From positions 29,086,250-29,150,249 of the forward strand of contig OY829653.1 of the NCBI GenBank assembly GCA_963691815.1: DNA of 64,000 bases. The letters run 5' to 3'. Numbering within the stretch: the first letter of the stretch is position 1; each line of letters opens with the position of its first letter. This stretch comes from Echiichthys vipera (taxonomy: Eukaryota; Chordata; Actinopteri; Perciformes; Trachinidae). Below, piece after piece: positions 1-11,455 of the stretch. The translations under genes were made by a program, and so were the position numbers. The notes below the pieces were generated by a model. That model saw only the letters and a list, made by a program, of their open reading frames with translations. It made no database searches and was not told the DNA's origin.

Positions 1-84
1 TTCTTAAAAATCTCTGAGGTAGAGCACATGACCACAGAAACCTGAAAACAATTTATAAGAAATACTCAAACTTCGTTGGGTGTT

Positions 85-510
85 TTCAAGTGCGGTTGTA
101 TGAGGTACTATCCATAGTCAGTATGTTGCTACAGTAGATAACAGTTCAAACGCCCTCTGTTTGGAGAAGCTGACATGAGTCTCGACACAAGTTAAGCAAT
201 GTCCTGCTGTGGATGGTGGTAACAACTGAAACATATTTTAGGATAGAACTTCCATATGCATAACTGCAACTGTGCTGCGCACGGCCACACATCAACTGTT
301 GTGTTTAAGCGTAGGAATACAGAAGTTCTATGGTTGAGAAAAAATAGTCCAAGATTAAAGAACAGACCCCCGTCCACAGCAGTAGCCTACAGTGCTTACA
401 TCCTTTGCTGGGACTGCTTCTCCAAACTGGGGCTGCACCAACTGTCATCTACTGTAGGTAACACACTGACAACTGTTAACCGCCTCATACAACCCTACTT
501 CAAAATACAC
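85..510. mobile_element. Inverted-repeat (MITE-like) element
   Basis: The left arm (about 87-171) and right arm (about 416-505) are imperfect inverted repeats sharing GGTTGTATGAGG, CTACAGTAGAT and GTTTGGAGAAGC. The arms are long (about 85 bp) relative to the roughly 240-bp centre. This is typical of a non-autonomous DNA element, and I recall related sequence as common in fish. The two ORFs that cross it are not genes. Confidence 0.6.
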
Positions 511-1354
511 AAAACATCCCTTTCGGTTTTTTAATACACTTCGTCTTGATTTGTATAATGTCAAGGTGGACAGTAAAGCCTGTAAGAGCCAATTTACATC
601 ACAACCACAACACGTACAAGAAAATATCTGTTTATACCGTCCATTGTTATAAAGGAACAGTTATAAAAGTTGAAAAGAAGCATAGCACACTCTGGCTCCA
701 TATACATTTCTCTTTAATATAAATAACATTTAAGCCCTCAGACCTTCTTCAAGATCGACCTTTTAAAATCAGACAACAGGCACTGATGTTATATAGGCTC
801 ACCACAGGGGGAGAAAAGCCATCACCGGGTAAAACTTTGCAGTGACAAGAATTGCAGCCAATCACAGCAATATATACATATATACTATTTAATTAGGAAA
901 AATATATAAAGAAACAAATTGTTTCTATTAGATATACTGTATAACGTAAGTTAAAACATCAGCTCTAGCTGAACATCATAAATACTATATCCAATACGTA
1001 TGCTTTACAGAAAACATCTCAAGTCAAAATCAATATTTAATCCATAAAGTGATGGGGCCTTCAAATGGTGGATCCAATAGTGTTCCCTCATGGAAAGTCA
1101 AATATCCAAGTGACCTCCTGCTCTACTCGTCTTCCAGACATATAACTTACTACACGGGGAAGTGATGAGACGAATGACTGATTGTGTCTGACACGAGATG
1201 ATTCCTTTTATAGGGATATATTTTTTCCTGCGTGGGGATGTTTAAAACTGGTACTTTGCAGAGGGGTAGTCTACGTGATATGTAGGTACACGTAGTATAC
1301 CCACTGGAAAATTTTTCTTTTTCTTTGACAGCCTTCACACATTGATTCATTCAT
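511..1354. other. Stretch without a recognised gene
   Basis: AT-rich sequence with many short ORFs and no splice-bounded coding block on either strand. The 66-residue minus ORF at 1150-1350 has no family features. It could be intron or, if the ORF pair at 1355-1639 is real, 3' UTR of that unit. Confidence 0.4.
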
Positions 1355-1639
1355 TCAATTAACCCAGTCTGTGTACACATGCTTTTCGGACCTCTGAGCC
1401 TTCCGTTGCCTGTGACGACAACAGCATAACGCCACCAAAACGGCAGAGGAGCCCGACACTACCATAATGCCAACCCAGTGAAATTAGCATAACAGGGGAT
1501 TGTTAATATATTTAGTGTAGCGTCCCTCAGTACATTCACTACCATCAGATGGTTTCTCCGTGCTTATTTCATGAACAACCAGGCTACTGTGGGCCGTGGC
1601 CAACACCAAGAGAAGCAACCGGACTTCTGTCACGGTCAT
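1355..1639 (-). other. Candidate signal-peptide and transmembrane ORF pair, uncertain
   Basis: Read on the minus strand, an ORF from an ATG at 1639 begins MTVTEVRLLLLVLATAHSS, which looks like a signal peptide, and continues to a TAA at 1484-1486. In the same frame right after that stop comes HWVGIMVVSGSSAVLVALCC, a hydrophobic segment. It is followed by CRHRQRKAQRSEKHVY and TDWVN with a stop at 1355, which looks like a stop-transfer anchor with a basic tail and membrane-near cysteines. The pair could be a decayed or mis-spliced small type I membrane protein, terminal exons of the convertase (several family members end in a membrane anchor), or chance. I do not recognise a family. Confidence 0.25.
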
Positions 1640-1836
1640 GAGCTGACCAACTTTTAGCTCGGCCCTCTCACTTGCCGGCCGGCTTACACACAGTAGTTCT
1701 AGCCCACTTCCAACCAACCCATTGTCATGGGAATGACAATGATTGACAGGCTTCTTAGTAAGTGTATGTCACGTTCATGAACATCAGGGAAATCACAGAA
1801 CTATGAACGGTTAACGTATACAATATCTATAAGAAA

Positions 1837-1884
1837 GAGAGAGAGAGTGAGTGAGTGAGTGTGTGTGTGTGTGTGTGTGTGTGT
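1837..1884. repeat. Compound GA/GTGA/GT microsatellite
   Basis: A run of GA passes into GTGA units and then (GT)n. It is low-complexity and generates the Thr-His run in the overlapping minus-strand ORF. Confidence 0.95.
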
Positions 1885-1894
1885 CATCTGCCAT

Positions 1895-2105
1895 CTGCAG
1901 AAGAACTAGAACGCCTGATGGCTGTAGGTATGTAGAATTTTCTGTATCTCTCATGGTGTTATGAAGTTGTTCAGAATGGCCTCTAACATCTTGGGTGTAC
2001 ATCTCTCCACCACTCCAGTGTGTCCAACCAATCACAGAGCCAGCCTGCCTAATTGATTTGTCCAGTCTCATTGCATCCTTGTGGCTCCTAACATGCTGAT
2101 AACAT
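1895..2105 (-). mobile_element. LINE (non-LTR retrotransposon) ORF2 C-terminal remnant
   Basis: On the minus strand the peptide MRLDKSIRQAGSVIGWT, then roughly 35 residues later NTMRDTENSTYLQPSGVLVL, resembles the post-reverse-transcriptase C-terminal region of fish L2-like LINEs (RLDKxIRxAGSVIG...). It is short, degenerate and flanked by simple repeat. It is a pseudogenic TE fragment, not host coding sequence. Confidence 0.5.
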
Positions 2106-2150
2106 ACCCGGTCTTTCAGAATGCTCTGAAGATGTATACGTTAGGCTATG

Positions 2151-2231
2151 CATTAGTGAATGTGATTCAGATTCAGATGTTTTTATGCATGTATTAAATA
2201 AACATCTGAATCTGAATCACATTCACTAATG
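2151..2231. repeat. Perfect 32-bp palindrome with 17-nt loop
   Basis: The left arm 2151-2182 and the right arm 2200-2231 are exact reverse complements, separated by 17 nt. The right arm runs straight into degenerate GTAAT tandem units (about 2231-2256). The transcript of either strand would form a strong hairpin. It could be a very young MITE or an inverted duplication. Confidence 0.95.
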
Positions 2232-2577
2232 TAATGTAATGTAATCTAATGTAATGTTAGGAAGAGAAGACAGGGCACTAAAGGAGAGAACTTCAGAGTA
2301 AACTAGGAACATGACTCAAAACATTTCAAAATAAAACAGGATCAATAGTTAACCAGCCTTGGTGTGAGCGACTATAAGAACAGTTTGACGTTTTGGGAAA
2401 TACTTGCCCAGAGTAACATGAGAAGAGAGATCTCTAATTTAAATGAATTATTCTTCTTTAAGTAGAACTTTCCATTATATTTTTGTAACCAAGTTATTCC
2501 TTTGAAAAACTGCAGATTTTTGAACAATATACTACATGTTCATGGCATTTGAGTATGTTTTAAAACTTCCGCCTGAC
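2232..2577. other. Convertase intron, no further exon found
   Basis: This is the sequence directly downstream of the exon ending at 2578. The next P-domain exon (expected RRGDL or WGE motifs) is not visible in any minus-strand frame here. GTAAT units at the left, otherwise AT-rich unique-looking sequence. Confidence 0.5.
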
Positions 2578-2671
2578 CTGAACGTGCTCCAGAGTGTTGA
2601 TCTCATTAGTCCTCCCACGGCAGGCATCTGATTGGATGTTTACACTAACCACGCCTCCTGGAGAAAGGATC
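2578..2671 (-). CDS. Proprotein convertase, first P-domain beta-strand exon (TLEHVQ)
   Basis: This 94-nt exon encodes ILSPGGVVSVNIQSDACRG followed by RTNEINTLEHVQ. The second P-domain cysteine (SDAC) and the (R/N)xLEHVQ motif are typical; furin has TACLG...ITRLEHAQ. The acceptor is tggttag. A nearer AG (ctccag) is rejected because it breaks the phase and runs into a stop. The donor is CAG|gtcagg. Open phase 0 at the end means the next exon should begin with a VR(I/L)-type strand and RRGDL. I could not find it in 1-2577. Confidence 0.93.
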
Positions 2672-2900
2672 CTAACCAGTAAAACATCATTACAAGTCAC
2701 TCAGTTGCCAGACCTTTTTCTCGCATCGCTTAACAGACAAAGCAGTGACAATATAGGTGAAGATAAGATGCCACATGATTATTCCTGTGGGAGAGCTGTT
2801 CCGTTGAAGCAGGTTAAGTAACACAATAGAACTAGCTATGGGGTTTTAAATGTAAAAAAACATATATACATAAGCATGTAGTCAATCATAATACTTTTAC
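2672..2900 (-). other. Short intron (229 bp) of the convertase gene
   Basis: This is the intron between exons 2901-3011 and 2578-2671, with GT (gtaaaag) and AG (ggttag) ends and a T-rich stretch before the acceptor. It is the only compact intron seen in the gene. No repeat recognised. Confidence 0.85.
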
Positions 2901-3011
2901 CTGGTGAGATGGAGTGGGACTTCTTGCGTGCACGTCCTCTGTGGAGCAACACTGTTGAAGCGTGCAGCCTGCTGCACCATCAGCCCTGCATCCAACAATC
3001 CAAAACCATAC
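2901..3011 (-). CDS. Proprotein convertase, catalytic/P-domain junction exon (YGFGLLDA)
   Basis: This 111-nt exon encodes YGFGLLDAGLMVQQAARFNS then VAPQRTCTQEVPLHLT and two bases of an Arg codon. Y-G-(F/Y)-G-LLDA is the conserved start of the linker to the P domain, and VAPQ(R/K)xC is the furin-type entry into the P domain, with the first of its paired cysteines. The acceptor is gtttcag, and the donor CACCAG|gtaaaa is strong. It joins in frame to the exon at 38019 across 35,007 bases. Nothing in the family alignment is missing between the two, so no exon needs to be placed inside that intron. Confidence 0.96.
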
Positions 3012-4431
3012 CTGAAACAACAAGGGCACACACCATTATATACTGTATGTGTTTGTGTATACGAAAAGGAAATGCATCCTTATATCCTCACACACATGTG
3101 AACTGGGGGCTTTTACGTGGGCGGTTGAATGTGCTGCAGCAGAAGAGTAAGTGCTAATGGCTTTGACACGAGGAGGCAACAAGTCATTGAGGAAGATGAT
3201 GTTGTCCTCTGACACAATCTCTACCAGCGCTGTCCGGGCTGAGCCTGAGGGCTGCTGTTTGTCGGCCTGTAATTGCCTGGAGGATTGATTCTGAACAATG
3301 TGCCATCTCACAGACTGTAATCAAGCCTCATTATTCATTCTTTACCACCCCAATCTGGGTGCTGGAGACACAATGGCCTACCCTTAAGCGGCATCGCTGC
3401 CTGGTGACTGTATGACCACTGCCTATCTTACTCTCCTCCACTTTACCACTCCTGCTTCACAATCTCTCTGCGTCTCTTTTGAATCATCTATTCTCATCTC
3501 TCCTCTTTTTTTTCAGAGAGCAGCCTGCTATTCAGTGTTCTTTTCCTCTCTAAATTCTCCTTGACTCTCGTCCATCAAACCTGAATTTCTTACATCGGAA
3601 CTCTCCTTGGCCACTTCAGTGATGCTGAAATCGCCGTCCTCATAAGTCTCTTCTTAATTCTCCCTCAAATCTTTCATTTTCATGTACTTTCACTCTCTCA
3701 CTTCCCTCTTGTTTAAATCCTCAGTCCTCAGACCAAGTAACAGTGCAACCTTCATTCTCCCCAGCCCCTCCTCTTGGAAATCCAGAGGGGGTGACAAAGA
3801 GCTAATTTCTGCCATTATTACCATACAGACCTTATGCCGTTAATCTGCAATAAGTGAAATTCATTATCCTGATGACGGGGTCTCTCGGAGCAGCAGAGAC
3901 AGAGACAGAGACAGCAGAAGGAGAGAGCTGATCAATAACTCAATCTGCTGCCCTGCATGGGGCTCCATCTCCTCCGTCTCAGACTGTCAGTGCGTCTGAG
4001 GAGCTGCAGCCCACACCGTCCTCGTCCTAACAGCACGAAGCGAGATCAATGGACACAATCTAATCAGCCACTATCACCACCAATGACTTTTAGCATGTAG
4101 GGCCCAGCATAATAGCATTAGGCAGTCGGGTGTGTTGGGTTGAGGTGCGCTGCTGAAGTTCAAGGTCATTCGAGGGGTTTGTGAAAACTGTGAGGAAGTG
4201 GCACAAAACACCGCTGACAAGAGCTGAATGCAGAAAACTAGAGCATTGAGGGATCAATGGACATGGATCCTCCTAAAGAATAAAGAGCCTAACAGAGAAA
4301 CAGGCTGGGAGCTAAATTCTGCTTTCAAGTTTCAAACGTGCTCATACTAGATGATTGGAGATAAAAGTGTTTTTATTAAGTAATCAGTGTTTGTGTGAAG
4401 TCACCAAAACTGACATGATTACAATACCGAA

Positions 4432-4632
4432 TTTTTTTTTTTTTTAAAGATTATTTTTCTGGCAGTTTTTAAAGCCTTTACTATATAGGACAGACAGGAA
4501 ATTGGGTGAGAAAGGGGGGGACATGCAGCAAAAGGCCAAAGGTCAGAGTAGAACCGGCGTCTGCTGCCTCAAGGACCTTCAGCCTCTTTACATGAGGCGA
4601 CTGCTCTAACCACTGTGCCACTGGCCGCCCCC
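4432..4632 (-). mobile_element. tRNA-derived SINE, minus strand
   Basis: The reverse complement starts GGGGCGGCCAGTGGCACAGT, followed by GGTTAGAGCAGTCG, a tRNA-like A box region, then GGTTCTACTCTGACC, a degenerate B box. Its tail ends in an A-rich run (the T run at 4433-4444 on the plus strand). Related sequence is very common in percomorph fish genomes. Not a functional tRNA gene. Confidence 0.7.
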
Positions 4633-7579
4633 TAATATATAGTTAAAAATGCTTTTGAACTGTTGTTGCTCTGCTGTAATGAAAAAAAAGCCTAAAATGC
4701 ACTGTCTGAACTCATGTAGGCTTTTTTAATTAAACCCAGAGAGGAGGGTTACACGTCACAGGGGTTCCAAACCTCTTCACTAACTGAACACAAAGGGAAT
4801 GTTCTCTCAGGTAGCCGTGAGACAATGAAATAGGATCCAGGAAGGCTGGTTGGAGTAACAGATCTATGAGGTGACTTTCAAAACACTGCACAACTGTTCC
4901 AGTGGCACAACTCCCATTGTGACAAACGCAAAATAAACCGTAGTAATGCAACAATCATGTTGAAAAGTGAACTACTGAAGAAAGCTTGCACAAATTTAGT
5001 TGGCAGTGCCTTGTTGAATTACGTTACAGCAAAACTGGGTAACATTTTTTGTTGCAGCCCCCCATACAGGAAAACCCACTATTTTGATGAAATGCCCTTT
5101 TTCGCTGAATCAATAGGCTGCCTTAAGTCAGTCTGAATGTGGCCTTACCCTGTGCCTAGACTAAAGACATCTCAGATGTGTTTTTCACTCATGCAACAGA
5201 TCACTCTTATTTGAATCTATGCGGCTGTCTGCACCGGCTCTGTCAGCCTCCAAACTCACAGGTGAGAATGCAACTTGAAGCCTTTATTATCTTTCAAGTC
5301 TATTTTTTTTTTAACAATAGGCATGTAAGTGACAGGTTGATGTCCAACAAAAAGACTGAATACATTTATTTATTTAGCACAGTGCCCACACATCTCTTCA
5401 ATATTGCACGGCTCAGTGGCAGATTCACCGGCAAAAACACCAAGAAAAGGCATTTTATCTCTCTAATGCCCCGGATATATTAAATGTAATGGTGAGCATA
5501 ATCACCATTATACATTAAACATATCTGATATGCAAAGTGGATCATTAGCTAACAAATTAACATTAACAAATTAATGAATTAATAAGACATATTCCTGTGT
5601 CACCTTTCTTGTTCTATAACATATGCTGTTAATATCTGTATATTACAGCACTAAGGGCTTCTAGTATTTTCATGAAATCATTTGTCATTATTGTAAATAA
5701 TGCTCAAGATTAATAATCAAGATTCCTTCATGTATAGTATAACAATATATAGTTATTGTCTTTTTTGTTAAACAGATACACTACATAGGTACACATCAGT
5801 GTCCCTGAGTATATGCTTTGGTTTCATTTCTTGATCCGGTCTTCTGTGAACGATAAAAACACCAGCAATAACAATAGATCACCCAAGATATTTCACAGTG
5901 TGGGAAAAACTGATACCCTGACTTCTCATAAAACACAAACTGTTGGTGACCCGAGCTTGCCATCCTGCTCCCTTTTAGTGATTAAATATACCCACCCCAC
6001 CACGTACCCCTTAGCGAGAGCTGTGCACCTATTAAATCCTACAGCTCCCGCAGATCGATCGGGCTTGCCCCAGCTCCACGGCCATAAACCCACAGACATA
6101 TATCTGATAGAGAAAGCTGCAGGAAACAGGTTTACCCACGATAGAACATGATGAAAATGACAGATTTTATGTCCCCTGTCATGTCAGTGAAACACCACTG
6201 CTGAGCTGAGACGCTTTCCAAGAAGACTCCCTGGCCTTTTCAGCCATCTCATCATCAGTACCAAGGAAGGGAACGACTAACACGCTGCTACTTTAGGCAA
6301 AAGCCTTGTGATTTCTCTGGACGGAGATGTGTACAGGATTTAGAGCTGTTGTGGTGTGGGACAGTGTGCTGAGCAGTTTAATCACAGGATTTATAAATGT
6401 CTCTTTTTGGAAATAGTGCAAAAAATGTTTAAGATTAATATATTTAAAATGAAACCCACAGAACGCAATTCATATCAAGCAATTAGTCAGAAAACACAGT
6501 CGTCAAATTTTCAACTTGTTCTTTCTCCACCTCCAGCGTGGTCGGAGGGAGGTTGAGCCAAGCCGACTGCAGAGTGACAGCTGATCTTCTGTCCACGCAG
6601 CACGAAGCGTGTTAAAGCCCCGACCCCCCGCCTCCACACATATCGAATCTTCGTCTCTCGCATTTTCTCCATCCACTTTCAGTTCTGGACGGCAAATGCC
6701 CTCGCAAACTCTTACTCCCTCCTTCTTTCTGTCCATTAGGACGAACGCACCCCCCCACCCCCCCCACCCCCACACCCCACCTCTCCACGGGGCCTCTTTG
6801 TAACTGTCGAGGAACCCTTTTCACTTTTTGTTCTGCCGGCCTTCCCAGGTCCTTTCTCTGTTGATATTCACACCATCTGCCAGCAGCAGAGTAAGGTCCA
6901 CACAGACCCAACTAGCACTGAGACATCAAGATCTCCGAGGTCAAGGTCGAGGTCTTCGCTTTGTCGCTGCACATGGAATTAATACCACAACTTTTACAAC
7001 TGGTATGCTGCACCCAAAACAGATTTTTGCAGCTATCCAGGGCCCTAGCTACTGCAGTCTCACCCCTTGTTTGCAGTAGTACGTCCTGCTAAGTCCCCCC
7101 CAATAGAAGTGGCTGTAAAGAATCACTCAAGCCGCACTAAGCAGCTGCCTGTGAGTTAGGTCATTTTCCCAGGAGCCACAGAGTGGGCATTGGCAGGACC
7201 TCAAAAAGAGGGGACACCATCTGTTCAGCGCCTGAAAAGGTTGGTGACACCTTCTGTGGTACCAACAACTTCTAATTAAGTGGCCAGGAATGCAGTAGCA
7301 GCTCCAGCGCGTGATTGGTGGGCTAGGCTTAGTTATCGTGACGACAAGACAGCAGACCCCCAGTCAGTTTCACGCAAGTCTCCTTCACATCTGGCCATGG
7401 ACTAATGAAATATAAACGAAGAGTGGATACACTTGATCAAGGTGACACATGACTGGAGCAGCCAACAAAAACTATATTCACTTTTTGTTTTCTATGATTT
7501 TTTTTTTTGTGTGTACCACGTAATTGAATGTTTCTCGGGAGCACTGAAAACTGCATTAGCCTTACGGTCAATCCCAGCG

Positions 7580-7790
7580 TGGTTTGTTTCTGTTATATCA
7601 TGATGCACTAATTTCATTAACATTAGGATTAAAATGAAATAACAATTGGACTTAACATTCTTCTGATCTCAATCGCACTTACAGCCAAATCCGCTGCTCA
7701 GAAATGTTACTAATTAGGCTTATTAAGTAATTAAGAAGAGGTCTTAATTATATCTGCGCCAGTGGGACCTGCATGGCTGTAACCATGAAA
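7580..7790. other. Repeat-free AT-rich block, possible conserved non-coding element
   Basis: This is complex, repeat-free sequence with several homeodomain-type TAATTA/TTAATT cores (for example CTAATTAGGCTTATTAAGTAATTAAG at about 7709-7735, given here only as a position cue). No coding potential. The regulatory call is inference; cross-species alignment would decide. Confidence 0.2.
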
Positions 7791-8923
7791 TGCTGCGCCG
7801 CGCTGCTCAGCTTTGTTGGTTTGGATGTAACACAATTTCATCCATTTAACTGTTCTGAATGTATATTTTTAAATGGAAAGAAAAACAAACAATTGAATAC
7901 ATTTTTAGGCTGTATTAGGCAAATGTCCGTCTGACTTGAAATTACAGAGAGAGAAACACTCAGCAGCCTTCAACAGCACAGCCTCAAAATGTCAAGTGAA
8001 TTACCTTGCAAAGAGTGAAAAGTTTAATGAAATATATTGCAGGGCGGAAAATGAAGGGTTTGGCAGAGGCATGGACTCAGTCTCAGGAGAATGGGCACCA
8101 AACGGCCCTTTCAGTCTCCACTGCCATCCGTCAAAGTAGCAGCAACCCGTCCGATTCTCTTACACAAGGAGACTTCTCTGGAAGCCACAATGATCTATAC
8201 TCCATGACCTCACTCTCAGTGTCAAACATATTTTGATTTGTAGCTAGAGTGTTATTCAAACACAAATTCAAAAGAGGATAAAATTCAGCAGAGAGCTTTT
8301 GTTGGACACACACCAAGGTACAGTCCTTTTAGATGTCTCTGCCCTTGTGGGGAAAGAGAGAGAGAGAAGAGAGAGAGGGAGGGTTGAGTAAGCGCTGAGC
8401 TACAAGCTTGGCATAAGATTCCCTCCCGGGTCCTGAGTGCTTTTCTTTCCCTCCGGGCGATGCGCACACTGAACCAGCAGCCTTTGTTTGCCTCTTCAAA
8501 AAGGACACGTTTTGGATGCCATATCACTAAATGTGATAGAGCAAACAGCAATGTAAGGATCAAAAACCAAGTTTGTTTTGGTGTTAATTGAAAGGTATGA
8601 CATTTGCTACACGTTCTCATCATGCAGTTCAAAAGTTCTCTATTTCAAATGTGGTGTTATAAAGAATATATGATTATGAATGTAGGTTGCAGGTCAGTTT
8701 ATGGGCATATGCTATTAATGTGGACCTCAGTGAGTCTAGATCAGAACCATTAAAATGGAAAGTGAACATAGCACAAATGGTAAAATGTTAATCCTTGAAA
8801 TATCATCAATGGGTTTGTATGATATCTTATGAAAACCTCTGCACAACATTTTGTATGGAATCTTACAAAATATGGAGTTCTAATTAATGCAGTGAAACGG
8901 TAACTGGTAGGTGACCATTACGG

Positions 8924-10320
8924 TAAAGGTTGAATGTGTAGAATGAACAGAACACCGCCATCTAGTGTCTCAAGATTGTAGTTCAACAACAAAAAATAAT
9001 TCCAGCAGTCGAGTTGCCAGGTTGGTTGGGTTGACAGGTTGCTAGGCCCAGTAGCCTACAGGAGATTGGAGTCTGTTTGAGTCTGTTTGAACCCATCCCC
9101 TCCAGTATTAGAGAAGATTGAATGACAGTTAGCGTAAGCCGTTAGCCGTTCCAGCTAAGTAAACATGAAAGTTAGCTTACCGATTAAGGAGAAACGTAGC
9201 CATTTGGCCGTGCATTTTAATGCCTTTGAACTCCTTTTATCTCGATTTAGTCAATGGAGTGAATGCCTGTATTAGCCTATTTTAGCCTCAGTCATTCACT
9301 TACTATCCCCTATATATTGTTTATTAAATGGTGCACTATATGGGGAACGATCAAACGAGATTTCGGACACTACACTGGAATTTTTTTAAATGCTTCAGTA
9401 GAGTCTATGGTCAGTACATGCGCCTGATATATATGTGTGACGGAAGCAGGTGCGTCCAGCATCATGTAAACAAACAGAGCTGTAAACTCATTTTCAGTCT
9501 GTTTATGATTCAAACCTGCACTCAGGAGGCCGGTTAAATGTTGTATTTATGTTGCTTGTTCATTTCAATGTTAGTGTTAACGTGTGGTTTTGATAACAAC
9601 GGTTGTGTGTCCGGATTGCCAGCTGTAATAGCCCACAGTTAATTTATTTAGCAAGCGAGTAACAGCAGTAAACTCGTGAGGACAGTTGTTGGTAGCTGCA
9701 GTTAGCTCTCTGGCTACCGTTAGCACGTCTTCTGCTTCTTCTTCTCCTCCGGTAAAACGGCCGCAATGCATTGTGGTATGCGGGAGTACAATGTAGTGTA
9801 CATCATATATACACTCAAATTAGCTGTGCATTGTGGGTATTTTATAGTGGACTATATAGTGAATTCAATTAACCACGGAGAATTCAAAGACAACTACAAA
9901 ATGGCGTACACACTATATAGTGCACTACTTCTATGATAGGGAACGATTTTGAACACAGCTATTGACTCTGGTTTTTGCCCGTCTCCGCTCACTGAGCTGC
10001 TGGGACAAATAACGCCCCCTTCACTGAGGCTCCGAAGCAGCTGCAGGATTGGCAAACTCCATTTAACCCAGTGCCAACCTACAGTAGCTGCACCCAACAA
10101 CAGACAACCCTGGCAACCAGCAACGCTCAACGGTATTGGCTGCTACCATGGAAACACAACGGGACAGAAAGTCATTGTCAAACACTTCAATAATTTAAAA
10201 TGTTCAGACTAAATATATTTTTTTTTATGGAAAAGCAATACTTTTATTGTGTACGTGGGTGTATTATTATTATTTTTTTTAAATATAGCTTTTAATAAAG
10301 ATTCTACATATTCAACCTAT
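8924..10320 (+). mobile_element. Repeat A copy 1 (TIR element), interrupted
   Basis: This is the copy with both ends visible: 5' AGGTTGAATGTGTAGAAT near 8926 and 3' ATTCTACATATTCAACCT ending near 10318. These are inverted to one another, so repeat A is a TIR-type non-autonomous DNA element. The body matches the copies at 20572, 45433, 48944 and 56144. About 680 bp at roughly 9272-9956 are absent from the other copies and represent an insertion. Confidence 0.75.
9272..9956. mobile_element. Unassigned insertion inside repeat A copy 1
   Basis: Sequence between GAGTGAATGCCTGTA and CTATTGACTCTGG, which are nearly contiguous in the other repeat A copies. It contains GTGCACTATAT motifs near both ends (about 9331 and 9915). 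Clear TIRs or a target duplication were not resolved by eye, so the class is open. Confidence 0.5.
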
Positions 10321-11248
10321 ATATGTTTAAGCAACATGAGGTGAAGGTTAAGATTAGGTAAAAGGTTTTGGTTTTGCTTAGTTCAAAATTATGTTTATAA
10401 GCAGCTGTCGAGAAATTCATAAAGTATCTAATTTAAGTGTTTCTTAGCTATTAAAGAAGGCATTTGGTCTCGCTAACCAACACAGTATTAATGATAACCA
10501 AATAATAGTGAATATCTTTGGTCAACAGTCATTGATTTTGCTCAATACAGAGATCAAAACGTGTTTAAAAAAAAAAAAAAAAAGTATTAAAGTATCACTG
10601 AAAACGGTGATATGGTGTATGGTTGAAACTTTGGCTTTATAAACTCCAGAGTAGATTTACGTTATCAACAACTTGCTGTCAGCTTATCATGGTGGTGACA
10701 TAATTTAACAATTTAGGGAACTTTATTTTGAAATTCCTTCTGTTTTTCTACCCCCTAGTAAAATATCAAAATTGTACATGAATAATGCATTAGTGGCGGT
10801 TTAGAAGAACACAGGGTCCCTACAACCCCCCACTTGTCTTGTAGCACAGTAGGGTGGAGTGGGGTGTGTGTGTGTGTGTATAGGGGTGTACAGGCACCCC
10901 TCTGTTTGCCTGCTGCACCCCCTGTCGGGAGACACGGCACCCCCTGCAGGAGGTGCAGTGCTCCGCTTCCCCTGTCCCTCGGGGCGAGTTGGTGTATGTC
11001 ACACGCAAACACACACAAACACGCAGTCGGCTCATTCAGCCCAGTGGATCTGCTGACCCATCAATCAAATGCATATCCACAAACACACAATTAACATCAA
11101 CATTTTGCATCTGTGCGTACAACTGGAGTGTACTTCAGACTTGCAGTTGAGCCATATTACACTCAAAACAAAAGTTCTGAGAGAGGAAGTTAATGAGGAA
11201 TAAGATTTAAAAGTTGAGATGGTATGTAGTTTGTTCGTTTTAATAAAC

Positions 11249-11275
11249 ACGCACGCACACACGCACGCACGAACA

Positions 11276-11312
<37 letters not shown>

Positions 11313-11323
11313 ATACACACACA

Positions 11324-11371
<48 letters not shown>

Positions 11372-11372
11372 G

Positions 11373-11453
<81 letters not shown>
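11249..11453. repeat. Long compound (AC)n/(ACGC)n microsatellite
   Basis: About 200 bp of AC dinucleotides interrupted by a block of ACGC units (about 11322-11370). It creates long Cys-Val and Thr-His ORFs on both strands that are artefacts. A smaller CA tract lies at 11597-11611. Confidence 0.97.

Positions 11454-11455
<2 letters not shown>

Noticed and set aside
2578..2665. Alternative acceptor ctccag for the P-domain exon
   Set aside because: It breaks the reading phase from the exon at 2901 and meets an immediate stop; the upstream ggttag acceptor gives a continuous family-like peptide.
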